Shown here piece by piece: positions 45,282 through 57,291 of a stretch of DNA of 64,000 nt. The notes under the pieces were generated by a model. That model saw only the letters and a program-made list of their open reading frames with translations, was not told the origin of the DNA and ran no database searches. The stretch comes from Trametes villosa (taxonomy: Eukaryota; Basidiomycota; Agaricomycetes; Polyporales; Polyporaceae): NCBI GenBank assembly GCA_002964805.2, contig PUDQ02000066.1, positions 806,001-870,000 on the forward strand, in the 5' to 3' direction. The position numbers and the translations under genes were made by a program. Within the stretch, counting starts at the first letter, position 1; each line of letters starts with the position of its first letter.

Positions 45282-48200
45282 GGCAAAAAGCAGTACGCAG
45301 GGAGGGGAATATCACGGTCAGGCGGAGAGGCTCATGCGCCCCGAGGGCGGGCGAAGATACGCGAGGGATCGAAGAGGAGAGATCTGGCGATATAGCTAGC
45401 CGACTTTGTCTGCTGGGTGCCGAGAGCGAGCTGAGATCACAGACCCAGAGTCAGAGAGCGGCCGGCAACAGCGAGCCCTCGTCGAGGCGAGGGACGAGGG
45501 GGAGGGGCGCGGGGGCGCAGGAGGGAGATGGTGGTTGGAGAAAGAGAAAGGAGGGGAGCGGAAGAGAGTCGCGGGCGGCGTCGAAGCCGGGAGAGGCAGG
45601 CGCCGGGGGATTGGCGTAGGCGCCGGGACGAGGAGGGGCTTGTCTCTTTTCTTTCGAACCCTCCTCCCGCAATCTGTCCATTTCCGTGCCGCGAGACTGC
45701 TTCCGGCTCGATGCTGCCTCTCCTGCAAGATGCCGTCGACAGCGACGTCCATCTGCTCTCCATATATCACTCGCTCTCCTTCATCGCGCGCGCTGTCTTC
45801 CCGTCTTCCGATCCTCGTACTCTCCATGCACCCCGGGAACTCCAGTCTTGATCTCATAGCACTCGCCCCGCCCCTCACCGCTCCCCGCAGAACGAGCGGG
45901 GAGCGCGGTCGAGATGGCGACCTTGTGGAGTGCCCATCGCACTAGCATGAGCAGCGGCCCACCCCCATCGCGCGTTCTCACCATCATCACAGGAACTGCC
46001 AGGCTGTGCCCCGTTCGACGCTGTTCCCCTTCTTCCCATCGCTCGTCCACCCCAGCGCCCGGAAGCACCCCCTCCGGCTGCCTCGCCCACGCGCAGCAAC
46101 CCCCTCCGCGTCTCGCCCGTCTGCGCTCGCGCGAACCGGACTGCTCTCCCTGATCCCGCTCTTGATCTCGCCCTCACATGGCCCGCCTGCAGGTCTCTTA
46201 GCTCGCGCTCGCTCCTCGCCACGCCCCTCTCCTCCGTGCCCACATCGGGCATAGACTAAGCACCGGTCTGGGCGGACGATTCTGCGGCCTTCGATGCTTC
46301 CTCGGCGTTCTCGCATCAGCTTATCGCCCCTCGAGATTCAACCTTGCGCGACTGGCGCGCGGCGCCCCCGGGGGCTGCCGCGGCGCCGTTCTTCCCGTGC
46401 TTGCGTGCGAAGTTCAAACCTGACATGGTCATTCCAACGCTCAGAACTCGATTCGAAGATGCTGTCGGCGTTTGGCTCATCCAACCTTGCACGACGAGCG
46501 CAGCAGTGTCCGGGCCCACCTTGGGTATGCGTGCGAAGTCTGAACACGACAGGGGCGCTGCAATGCTCAGAACTTGATTCGAAGATCCCGTCGGCGTTTG
46601 GCTCGAGAGCAGCTTGTTGCCATCCTCCAGCGAAGCTCCCTGTCGAGATGGCCGGATGATCATCACAAACTGTGCCACACATGTAGGTACTAACGCAGTT
46701 CGAACAGTACGTGCACACGGTCAGATGGGAGAGCATCGGGCATAAATAACTTCACGCCTTCTGTCCCGTAGAGAACAAGATTTTAGTGGCACGTTGCTGG
46801 CGCGACGAACCTGATGGTACTTTGTAGCGCCACATGGCACAAGGGCGGCGTCTCGTTGTATATCCCCTTCCCCGCGTACTCATGCTTGCAGGGTTTGCTG
46901 CACGGCTTCGGTGCGTCGAACGGGGTTTTCATCTCGTCATTCCCGCGTTTCCATGTTATACTCTTCCCTCAGCGGCCCTTGTCCGAACGTGCTCTGGACT
47001 CGAAGGTTCTTCGGAAGTGCTGTCCGTGCTTGATACTCGCACTGCCCCCGCGATGGGCGCTGTACTCCCCTCACTGCACTACGAGCTCGTAGATGCCCGG
47101 CTGCTGTGCCGCAGAGCATGCGCTGTTCGTCTGTTCCGCGTCCCACGATGCTCGGGCTCGCATTCCCAGCAACTTCTCAGACGGTGCGACGTTCCTCGTC
47201 GACAAGGCCGACGCCGTTGTGGCGGCTGCTGTTCGAGGTTGCTTGCTGTGCTGATTCAGGTCCCAGGTACAGTGCTTAATGCGCAAGATACAACAGCGAC
47301 TGCCTGCTTTCCGCCACCCGGTAGTCACAGGTAGTCACCCGGTGCTCTCCCTCTTCCGAGGCTCGTGAATTCCGGTCTCCCATCGGCGGGTAAAGCGTAC
47401 ATGATAAAGTGCATGATCCCGAGGGGAACGGGTTCTCGGCGTGTGCCTCTCAGGGCACTCCCGGTTCCGGCTTCAGGCGACGGTTACTGTGGGGGAGTGC
47501 CTGATCGTATACGCCGGTGAGTTGAATGATGCCTCAGTGCGTGGACCTCTGTGAACGTCCAAGTGAGCGAATGGTCCCGGTTTCCTAACAAAGCTGCTAT
47601 TTCGCAGGTATGTCAGTTGCGCTCGGAGCTTCACCTACACGTCCTAATCCGTCTATCTTCGAGCAGGTCCTTCGTACCAAGTTCACAGAGCCTCGCAGTT
47701 TCTATTCACGCAAGCGTTTCCTTGTCCCTCGGGGGGTTCGGGCACCAGGCACGTCGTAACATCCCGGCTCGAGACCTCCCGCTGGCGGAACCTGCCTGCC
47801 CGCGATCGATCGAGCGGGAGGGGATTTGTTTCCGGGCCCGGCGCGCGTGGCGGATCGTGCCTGGGGTCGGTGGCTCTGCAAGCAAGGCACGGCGCAACGT
47901 TGCAAGCAGTCTCACTGCCAGCGCGTCTTCAAGTTCATATAGGTACCGGTGAGTGCATGTATGCGCATGTTCTAGACTTGCGGCGTCGGTGTGTGTTCTA
48001 ATTCGCTTCCGCGCACATTCGCGCGCGCATAGTCTAGTAATATTCCGTCGTTGTATCAGTGCAGATCCTCTGGATTGCTGATCACACTCGTAGTCGATCT
48101 ATCTTGACAAGTGGGTTATCATGTATGCACTTCGACTCAGGGTAAACGAAGGGTGGCGTATGATGCGGGCTGGCGCGCGTAAGCCTCATGATCGCTGGAC

Positions 48201-48797
48201 ACCAGCCAGCTACGACAGTCCAACGCGGTGTGCGGATAGTAAGTGTGGACACATTTCAATCTGCCGACCATGTTCCGCCTAATGCGATCTTAACTGCAGA
48301 TTCAAAGACCATTCTTGAGTGTGCTGAGGGCTCTGTAGGCTGTCGGACAGAAGTTGGGTACTGGCGGTTGTGCAACGACGAGCGCGTGTAAGTTGAGCGC
48401 TCCCAGGGTAATCCTGATGTACTACGCAGTGGTCCTCGTCCAGTGCGTAAAGCTGTCTACGAAGCCATCTCCAATCAACGCCGACTGCATCGTCTTCTTC
48501 AACAACGCCCACAGCTCCGTCAACGCTGTCAATGTGCCCATCTCATCAATGTCAACATGTCAGTATCCTGTGATGAGGATCAGTCACGCCTCGAGGAAGC
48601 AATGCACTGTGCACGCTTCGCGTCTTCTTTGCACTGCGCGCAGCGTTATTGCATCCGGGTAGTAGCCATTGACTTATATCTGCTGCATCGCTTCTGTGTG
48701 GGATGGCCTCCGCGTACCTAACATGGCGCATACAGTGAGTGATTACAGCAATGTTTAATGGTGCAAACCCGCTACCGAACTCAGAGCTATGTTCTAG
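45282..48797. other. 3.5-kb block without a recognisable gene
   Basis: This lies upstream of both the ankyrin gene (minus) and paralogue 3 (plus). Bases 45396-46260 are strongly pyrimidine/purine-skewed, and every frame there is Arg/Pro/Ser-rich without conserved motifs, as expected for a promoter and 5' UTR. A diverged 76-bp direct repeat lies at 46403-46604. From 46800 to 48790 only short frames occur, the longest about 166 codons (46834-47334, plus), with no family resemblance. A relic gene or an unannotated non-coding transcript is possible. Nothing positive supports either. Confidence 0.45.
46403..46604. repeat. Diverged 76-bp direct repeat, period 126 bp
   Basis: Unit 1 (46403-46478) and unit 2 (46529-46604) are both 76 nt. 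They start gcgtgcgaag and end gtcggcgtttggctc, and share the core attcgaagat. I count about 14 mismatches (roughly 82% identity) and no gaps. The 50-nt spacer is not repeated again on either side. Confidence 0.9.
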
Positions 48798-51700
48798 ATG
48801 TCCCCTGTTAGTAAAGTGCCGCAAGACTCGTCGACAGCTATAGCGGAGAATGGTAATGTTGCTGAAGAAGGTTCAGCGATCAACCAGGACGGACGAGCAT
48901 CACTGCCAGTAGCCTCCCCTTCCGATATGCCGCATGTCAACTCGAACCCGCACGATGACATCGTCGAGGGTATCACCGAAGCTTCCAATGCTGTGGCGGA
49001 CGCCGAAAAGCGCCAGCGAGAGGCCCAATCTGCACGCATGCTCAGAATAGCGAACAAGGCGGGTAGGTCCCCAGTCTACCCCGAAGACGCCCTAGCTTAA
49101 GAACTGACCGGGCTTCTGTCTCGATGTCACAGGTCACCTTATGGAGAAGGCCGGCGCAGCCTTTTCCACGGCCGAAAGCGTCGGCACTACTCTGGAACCA
49201 GTTTATGAGAGTGACCCCCTACAGACCGTTCGGGATGGCATCAGCTCACTCGCGGAGAAACTCCCGGGGCTCATCAAGGCGTTGGACGAGGTGGCGAAAA
49301 TACATCCCTTCATTGCAGGTAAGCTCTAACATTGCGCTCTTCTACTGACGGTGAATCTGATTTGCGACATGTGTTAAGTTGCGGTTGGGGCATTCAAGGT
49401 GGTCGTCGAGTTGGATGTCAAACGACGGGACAACGACAAGAAGATCACTGTGCTGTTCTCAGAAATGAGGGACATGATGGCAGTCCTCCTAGAGTACGTT
49501 CAAGACTAGCCTCATGCTATCATACCAAGCTTACCTCAAGCAGACTACGCACCGTAAAGGACGAGGAAACGCCCGGGGTAGACGGCACCACCATCAAAGC
49601 GCGCATGCAAGAGCTCGTCCGGCGCACCGCAGACGACATCAAAGACTGCGCGAACGCATGCGACACCTACGCGAAGAAGCGGCTGCTCGTGAAGGTGATC
49701 AAGAGCTCCATGTGGGACGACAAGCTGAAGGGGTACATGACGCTTTTCGCGGACCGCCGCAAAGCGTTCACGTTCGCGCTCGAGATGCACGTCGGGCGCG
49801 CGGTCGACGACGTGAACCGCCTCGTCGCGGCGATGGACGTGAAGCTCGATATTATGCTTGACATGTTCGCGACACTTTCAACTCCGGAGCAGAGGCAGCT
49901 GGGGGAGATTGTGCGCAGCCGCGGAGGGCCGACAGCCGTCATGGCGGACGACCGCGCCCTGGAGGACCTGATGCGCGTCCAAGGGGCAGCGGCAGGCGGC
50001 CACGAGCTCGGGTCGGAGCATACGCGGCAGTCCGATAGCCTCGAGGCGTTGAAGGCGGAGCTGTTCGACAGCCCGGAGTCGGCCGTCCGGAAGAACTTCG
50101 AGCTGTTCGAGCGCAAGTTTACGATGCAGCAGCGCGAACTCGCGGATGAGATTCGCGGAGTCGTCGTGCACGAGAGCGACCGCGTGATCGACGCCATCCT
50201 GTCTGGTCCTCACGACAGAATCAAGGACAAGGTCAGTCTTGTTATTCCTGAAGAAAAAACATGCCCCTCACTCGCCACGCAGGACATCTACGAGATATGG
50301 AAGGAGATGGTCAGTATATATACTTCTGCGGCGCGGGCCCGTATCATATATCTCACGTACATCCTCCACCATAGCGATGGCGCGGCCATGTCAAAGCGCG
50401 TCACTTCATCCTCGCCCTACGCGACTACTGGATCCAGAAGGTCGAGGACTGGAGGCGCGGGGAAAGCACAGATCCACGCATATCAGAAGTAGACCAAGGG
50501 TTCCTCGACGTCCTCGACGTGAGTCGACTTCAAGCGATCGCGGAGGCGTTCGACGAGGATGCCTCGGGTTTCATCACGGTAGCGGAGGTGAACGAGTTCA
50601 CCTCTTCTCGCCCTCAAGGATATACGTACGTACCTCATCAACCCGTTGTGAACCGCCTGCTCACTTTTTCTGCTGTCATAGCGTCTGCGGATGGCTTGGA
50701 TACTGGGCAATAGGTATTTTGAGGACTCCTTCAGCTCTGGGCGCGTGCATCAACTGACATTCTCCCCAGGCTGGCAAGTAACCACCACGACGTACATTGA
50801 CAACATCGTCGACTGCTTCGCGCGCATGTTCGCCCTCCTGCCCCGCCTCCGCCCCGAGAACAAGCGGCTCGCCTACGAGTACCTCGACAAGGTATGGCGG
50901 CCGATAATCACGCTGACGGCGGCGTTCAACGGTGGCATTGGCCCCGACGATCTGTACAAGATATTGCAGAGCCATGTCGACGCGGAGGAGAAGCGGCTAA
51001 GGGAGAGCCTGGAGACGGTGAAGTATAACATTGATGCCCTTGATACACTCCGCCTCATCACAGGGCCGGGCAGAATCGAGAAGGTGAGTGGAGAACAGGT
51101 ACAGTCTCCGGCTTGCGCTGACACCGGCCTATCCAGTGCCTCTTTCCGCTGCTGCACTTGTTGTTGAAGCGGGATTTGGATATCTTCCGCCTGTCGCAGA
51201 AGGTCATCATCAGCAAGGAGGAATTGGCAGACTCTGCAGACACGTTGCTCTACGTGATGGATGGTGTGCAACACCGGTACGACGACCTGGTAGCTCTCTT
51301 CAAGCAGCAAAATCTCGATCCAAAAGAGAAGTTCAAGAACTATGCTTTCGGACTGGTACGTACCGAGACCCCAGTAACGTAACATGCTGGTCATCACTGC
51401 CTCAACCTACATAGTTTGAGCACTGGAGCAACGTTGGCGATTTCTGGTCCCTTTCGAACCTGGAGAAGATGAACTTCACCGAAAGCGACGCCTCTCACGA
51501 CACAAAAGCCGCGCACCTGGACCTCGACCTTATCCTCAATCACCCATGCCCTGTCGACCTCCTGTACTCCCCGCGGTCGAGCGCCCCGCTCTCCATCCCG
51601 CCCCCGCCCCCAGACAACGAAGACAAGCTGCCCGATGCACTCAAGAAAATGTGAGCCTCCCCCTCCCGCGATGCCCGTGTCCCAGCTAACCACCCACACA

Positions 51701-53042
51701 GCCTAGGCGTATGGAACGGCTTCCTCGGCGACGCGCGCTGGCCCGCCTCGCCCATGGTCTCCTTCACGCTCTGCGCGTCCCCGCACGCCGACATGGTCGA
51801 GGCGCGTACCGTCGCCGCGTACGGCACCGAGTACACCGTCCTCGGGCAGTTCAACGCCGACGAGGGTGCAGCGCGGGTGTACACCTTCACGCGCGTGTTC
51901 GCGGACGGGAAGCGCACGCAGTACCTCGAGGACGCGCTCGGCACTGGGGGGGGCGCGCTCGCGGGCACGTGGGGCACGTCCACGCGCCGTCTGACGTTCC
52001 CGTTCTACTGGTCGCGCGTGCCGCAGGAGGTGTTGGTGCACCGCCCGCCGCCGAAGGAGTTCAAAGCGGACAAGACAGGCGCGCTGTGGAAGTTTGCGCT
52101 GGCGGCGGCGCGCGGGGAGGCGAGGCGGAGGCTGTTTTCGTGGTCGTACATCAAGGAGCGGCGGGAGCGGCGGATCGCGAGTCTGGAGATCCTGAGGGAG
52201 GACGTGAGGAAGAGCCCAAAGTCGAAGACGCCAAAGGAAAGGCGCGAGCTTGCGGACGCGCGTTCGGCTATCGACCGGTTCTGCACCTTTGACGATGTGC
52301 GGTGTTTCCACACGATAGAGGAACTCCGGCGGCGATCTGTCCATGGGCCAATGTGAGTGAATCGGGTCGTCCACCACTGCTCCCTAACGAACACTTGCAG
52401 GCCAACTACATGCAGCTCCTGCTCGCAGAAAACGAAGACGCGCCTGACGTGCCTGCAGTGCAGCACGTACGGCGCGATCGACATATGCGAGGCGGCCACC
52501 TGCCTGGACGCCACGGTAGCGCTCACCGCGAATCGGACGCACCTCCCGACGCACGACATGGTCAAGATCCGGAGGGACTTCTTCCACTGCCGTGACATAG
52601 GCAAGGTCCTGCGTGCCGTGAAGGCCGCGCAAGAACGGCTCGCCGGCACGCTCAAACGATCCGCGGAGACCCTGGCGTGCGTATCATGTAATGAGCCGGT
52701 GCGACGCCCGTACTGGTATTGTTTGGAGTGCACCAGTAAGCTGTGCAGTCGATGCGTCGTACCAGTCTGCTCACCTAGCATCTACCAGGCGATACGTTCA
52801 TCTGCGCTGGGTGTGATGCGCAGAAAGGTGGTGTCTCCGTAGACCACCATGCGGATACTCACATCCTGCTGCGGTGCCTGCCCCTACCGCCCGGCAGTGG
52901 TCTGACTGTGGAGGAGCGTCTATCGTCGCTCGAAGGCCAGGTCGCTACGTTCGCGAATCGTTTCGACGGCTTGGATGATAGGCTGTCGAGGATCGAGCGT
53001 CTGCTAGAAAGGCTGGTAGTCGCGCAAGGTCCTGCGGCATGA
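48798..53042 (+). CDS. EF-hand/ZZ-finger multidomain protein, paralogue 3
   Basis: The start at 48798 gives MSPVSKVPQDSSTAIAENGN and a longer N-terminal tail than in paralogues 1-2. The family blocks follow: EKLPGLIKALDEVAKIHPFI, VAVGAFKVVVELDVKRRDND, ADDIKDCANACDTYAKKR, YMTLFADRRKAFTFALEMHV, ELFDSPESAVRKNFELFERK and VKARHFILALRDYWIQK. The EF-hand loop DEDASGFITVAE is at about 50554-50589. Then come LRLITGPGRIEK, CLFPLLHLLLKRDLDIFRLS, FKQQNLDPKEKFKNYAFGL, beta module LGVWNGFLGDARWPASPMVS and RPPPKEF. The first finger is CSSCSQKTKTRLTCLQC...CEAATC, where the acceptor cag at about 52400 sets the frame. The second is CVSCNEPVRRPYWYCLEC...CAGCDAQKGG, and the coiled coil SLEGQVATFANRFDGLDDRL ends in the TGA at 53040-53042. 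All modules seen in paralogue 1 are present, so the gene looks intact. It is in the same orientation as the MFS gene downstream. Confidence 0.86.
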
Positions 53043-54715
53043 TGTCATTTTCCCTGCGCGTAGAGTTGCTACAGTTCAATTGCCTGAGTCATGATCCAGT
53101 ATTTCGTTGTGAAATGTACCCGTAGGCGCGGGAGCTGAGCTATACAGGGCGACGATCGTGAGCACACATTTCACCATGAGTAGTCAGCGTACGAATAGGT
53201 TGCCGCTGGGCGGGCTGTAAAAGACCCGCATATAAGCGCGTCTTGTTGAGTCCAACGGCGGATCATCGAAGGACGGACCCGAAGATCCTCAAGGTAGACG
53301 CTGGGAGGAGCACGTCGGGAATCGTGGGCAGAAAGGGCGCTCCGCGAGCTATATCCGACGTGTACTTCTGCGCAGCTATGCGGGCGTCGCTCTCACCGCC
53401 TCTCAGGCGATTGACTCGTCGCGCAGTTGGTCAGCTATCAGTGAAAGTACAAGGGCCCCTGCATGAGCCAGTCAGCAGCGCAGCGGCTGGGTGACAAACC
53501 GTGCATAGAGCAGCTGTACAGTGGCACGGAAGCATGGCCAGAATGACTGCACTCTATTGAGAAGGACTGCGAAACGTACAATAGGACCTGGATGTATGCG
53601 TCTGTGAGCCCTCTCTTGGACGGTTGGGCAGGAATTTCAAAATCACCACCGACGCTGCATACACGTTAGGCCAATTCGAAGGTTCAGATGTGTCGACCTG
53701 GCTTGCGAGAAGTCTCGGGCGGCCGTGCGGGAAGCGACTGGACAACACTGCAGCTGACCTTTAGGTTTAATCGTGGCGTACCTCTCGTCTCCTGCGGATA
53801 GGAGGCTTCCTCTCGCAGCACCGCCGCAGCCATGAAGCCGTTTGTCCTTTAACGCGTACGCGTACGCTCCTGCCGTCCTTTCGTCCGAATTTCGAAAGTA
53901 CGTCCGACGACTTAAACGCTATCGACGAGCCCAGACCGCGAGTACGATGACTCCAGGCGAACGCATGGACGCTGGCGTTTGCGTATACGCTGCCGCTGGT
54001 GGTGCCTTGGGTGTCTGATGACCGAACAGGAGCTTGAGAGCCGTCCGAATCAGTCGGTGTGTGGCTACCGGCACTTGGAGGAGACGCCAGTAAATGAGTT
54101 ATGGCCGTCGGAGATGTCTATTCCAGACAGCACAGCACTATTGTGTAGCACGTTTGAGCAGCAAGGCAACATCGTCCGAGCTACAAGTAGTACCAGGCAT
54201 TCCTGGTGCAGCATGTACGAGGAGGGAGAGGAGGCGCAGTTGCGTTGAATTTGTCGCGTCGGGTCGGAGAGGGTCGGAGGCATAAAACGGATGACGCCAA
54301 ATCAAATTAGCGCGGGGAGGAAGCACTGAAACCGTGGGAAAAGGCGCTGTGCCGGAAGCGGCAGGTATGCAAGTTCGCTTACCCAGCGGGGGCGATCACA
54401 GGCCCTCTGCCAATCATGCAGAGCCGCGCGCGGGTCGGACTCGCTCGGACGCCGCCTTGCCAATGCCATCTCCAACGAGCCCCCGCTGCCGCTCAAGATC
54501 GTTCCACATTATCTAATCTCCTTTTCTTATGGCGTTTACTTGATCTTGGCGACACCCAGGCCATCCGTCCCCGCCTCCCCCGCTCGTCCACATCCTCCGA
54601 TACTTAAGGACGCCCCGCCAAGATCCCTGGAGGCCCGATTGCCCTCACGTTCCGTCCTGACTTTTCCGCTCTCTCGCCGCACTTAGATCCCCGGTGTTAT
54701 CGCGATCAAATAGCC
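53043..54715. other. Intergenic region, MFS transporter promoter
   Basis: This is 1,673 bp. A TATA-like gcatataagcg at about 53228-53238 is followed by a short unconvincing open frame (53243-53494). No conserved protein or repeat is recognised. The last 200 bp are C/T-rich, as expected for a fungal 5' UTR. Confidence 0.45.
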
Positions 54716-56914
54716 ATGTCGACGACACAGCTCGCGGAGGCAAAGGCGCAGACGGACAGCGCCGCGCCGTCCATCCACAAGTCCGAAGCAAGCGCCACCG
54801 TCCGCGACACATCCCGCCCTACCACAGCGAGGGCGGAGGATGCGGCGCCCCTGAAAGCACCAGACGCGGAGGTCCCGGAGGGCGGTTTGGCTGCATGGCT
54901 CACCGTCGCGGGAGCGTAAGTCTTTCTAGCATCTGTCAAGTACAAACCCCACTTAACGCGGCCAATGCAGATTCCTAGTCCAGGTGTGCGGGTTCGGGTA
55001 TGTGCACCAAGGTGTTCAGCAATGCAAAAATACTGACGACATCACAGGTACACCGGTTCATTTGGAGTGTACCAAGGTAAAAGCACACCAGAATTATTCC
55101 ATTCCATTTAGTGACCCGCGGTCCTAGATTTCTACACGCGGGTGTACCTGAGCAACCAGTCGTCGTCTGCAATCTCGTATGTTGCTCGGTGAATTTTTGA
55201 GGGTAGGCGCCCAGCTCACGGCCGTACACAGGTGGATAGGAAGCTTGAACGCATTCCTAGTCATCTCCTCGGGACTCCTGGCTGGCCGCCTTTACGACAA
55301 GGGTTACTTGTACGCGGCACAAATCCACGCTTTCCTTGCCTCCAGCTCACCCGTGAAACCCACAGCTACCACCTACTCTACGGCGGCTCCCTCCTTCTCG
55401 CCTTCTCGCTCTTCATGCTCTCCCTAGCGAAGCCCAACCAATACTATCAGGTGCTGGGCAGTGTTCTTTCCCGTCTCCCCTTTTTCCATATGCTCAACGC
55501 TTCCCCTCCCTCCAGATCCTCCTTAGCCAGGGCATCGCCGCGGGGCTCGGCGCGGGCATGGTCTACATCCCGAGCGTCGCCGTCCTCTCGCACTACTTCC
55601 GCAAGCGGCGCGCGCTGACGATGACGATCGTCGCCTCGGGCTCGTCCCTCGGGTCCATCATCCACCCGATCATGCTCAACAACACGCTGAACAACCCGCG
55701 CATCGGCTTCGCCATCGCGGCGCGCGCGAACGCGGGCCTCATCGCGGGCCTGCTGCTCATTGCGTGCTGTTTGATGCGCACGCCCGCGAGGGCGCGGTCG
55801 CAGGGGCAGGGTAAGGAGGTGCATTTGTGGGCGCTCACGAAGCGCTTCGCGAGGGACATCCCTTATGTGTTCACGACGCTCGGGTGCGCATACACCCACC
55901 CTCTCGCTTATGTGAGGGGAAGTAATGGCTAACGTCTATGGGCAGGATGACGTTCTTCGCGATGGGCTTCTACTTCCCGCTCTTCTACATCCAGCTCGAC
56001 GCGCTCACGCACGGCCTGAACGAGACGTTCGCCTTCTACTCGGTACCGTCCTCCCCTCCCCCTCCTCGCCCCTCTGTCCCCCTAACGCTGATCGCCGTTT
56101 GTTCGGCAGCTCGTCATATTGAACGCGTGCAGCTTCGCGGGCCGGCTCTCGCCCGGGTGGTTCGCGAACCGGCTCGGGGTGCACAACATCATCGTGACGG
56201 CGACGTTCGTGTGCACGGTGCTCATCCTGGGCATGATCGGCCTCGGGAGCGTCGCGAGTGTCGTGGTCATTGCTGTTATTTATGGGTTCTTTGCGGGCAC
56301 ATGTACGTACCTTTTCGAGTTTTTGTTTCTATGTGGTGGGTGTAGACGTGCTGACGGTGGGTTGCGCGATTCTAGATATCGCGATGCTTGCGCCGCTCCT
56401 CGCGCACTTGACAGACGACATGTCCGAGCTCGGGTACGTCTTCCCTGGTGATTGTTTCTGACTATGGATGTGCTAACGCATTTCAATACAGTGCGCGGAT
56501 GGGCATCGCGTTCGCCTTCGCAGGTAAGTACACCTCCTAGCTGTATAGGAGTTAAAGGTTGACGGAGTATATGCGACTATCACAGGCCTGGGCGGTCTCA
56601 TCGGTATGCAGCCACATCCTTCCGCCCTTCCGCTCCCAGCCTGCTGACACACTCCCCCTCCCCTCCGTAGGTACCCCGATCTCCGGCGCACTCCTCACGG
56701 GCGAGTACCACTGGTGGCGACCGGCACTCTTCAGCGGGGTAAGCCCTCACTGCGACTTCACGAGCGATGAGACGTTGCTGACTGTGATTGCCCTTGTCCT
56801 TCCGCTGCTCAGCTCGCGGCTTTCGTAGGATTCGGATGCTTCTCCGTCTCCATCTTCCTCCTGCACCAGCGCAAGGCGCGCCAACACCCTGACGGCCTCA
56901 ACGAGAAGGCTTAA
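54716..56914 (+). CDS. MFS transporter, monocarboxylate-transporter (MCT/Mch) type
   Basis: The start at 54716 gives MSTTQLAEAKAQTDSAAPSI and a polar cytosolic N-terminus. Next is EVPEGGLAAWLTVAGA, the first-helix motif of the MCT branch ((D/E)GG-x-x-AW), joined through short exons to FLVQVCGFG, YTGSFGVYQ and DFYTRVYLSNQSSSAIS. Then come WIGSLNAFLVISSGLLAGRL, GIAAGLGAGMVYIPSVAVLS, HYFRKRRALTMTIVASGSSL (the loop RKRR plus helix 5), SFAGRLSPGWFANRLGVHNI, and near the end GLGGLIGTPISGALLTGEYH with WWRPALFSG. The C-terminus LLHQRKARQHPDGLNEKA ends at the TAA at 56912-56914. Twelve transmembrane helices are expected. About a dozen introns break it into small exons. Family members move monocarboxylates, riboflavin or related small acids across the plasma or mitochondrial membrane. 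The substrate is not predictable here. Confidence 0.9.
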
Positions 56915-57291
56915 TGAGATCCGAATGCCTCACGTGGCCCTAGGCCGTTACAGCTTGGATATCTTCTTGGATGGATGTACACTACTTCACGAGCGGGGAT
57001 ATGCCCACACGCTTCTAATGTCTAGAACGATTTTCTGGGATTTTGCACGAAGTGGCTCGAATATGAAGGGTTTCAAGAGAGGGAGACCCGCGCATTCAAA
57101 GTTCGGCCTTCATGCGCACATTCCCTCGCTGGTAGCGGACCGTGTCTCGGGCATACGCCGCTGGAGGATACGCCGCTGGACTGTAACTGATAAGCCCAAC
57201 GCAGTGGCATGGATGTATAGTATGTGCAGCATGGTGAGCAATATAAACAAGGTATTACTAGTGTACTTTCCAACCCGCACCCCGCTCACGC
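56915..57291. other. Convergent intergenic region, nothing recognised
   Basis: This is 377 bp between the 3' ends of the MFS and Mtf2-like genes. It contains a local short direct repeat, atacgccgctgga (57155-57181, two adjacent copies), and nothing else of note. Confidence 0.5.

Noticed and set aside
45396..46316. Several 100-160-codon open frames on both strands upstream of the ankyrin gene
   Set aside because: They lie in purine/pyrimidine-skewed sequence, overlap each other antiparallel and have no conserved motif. Best read as promoter/5' UTR.
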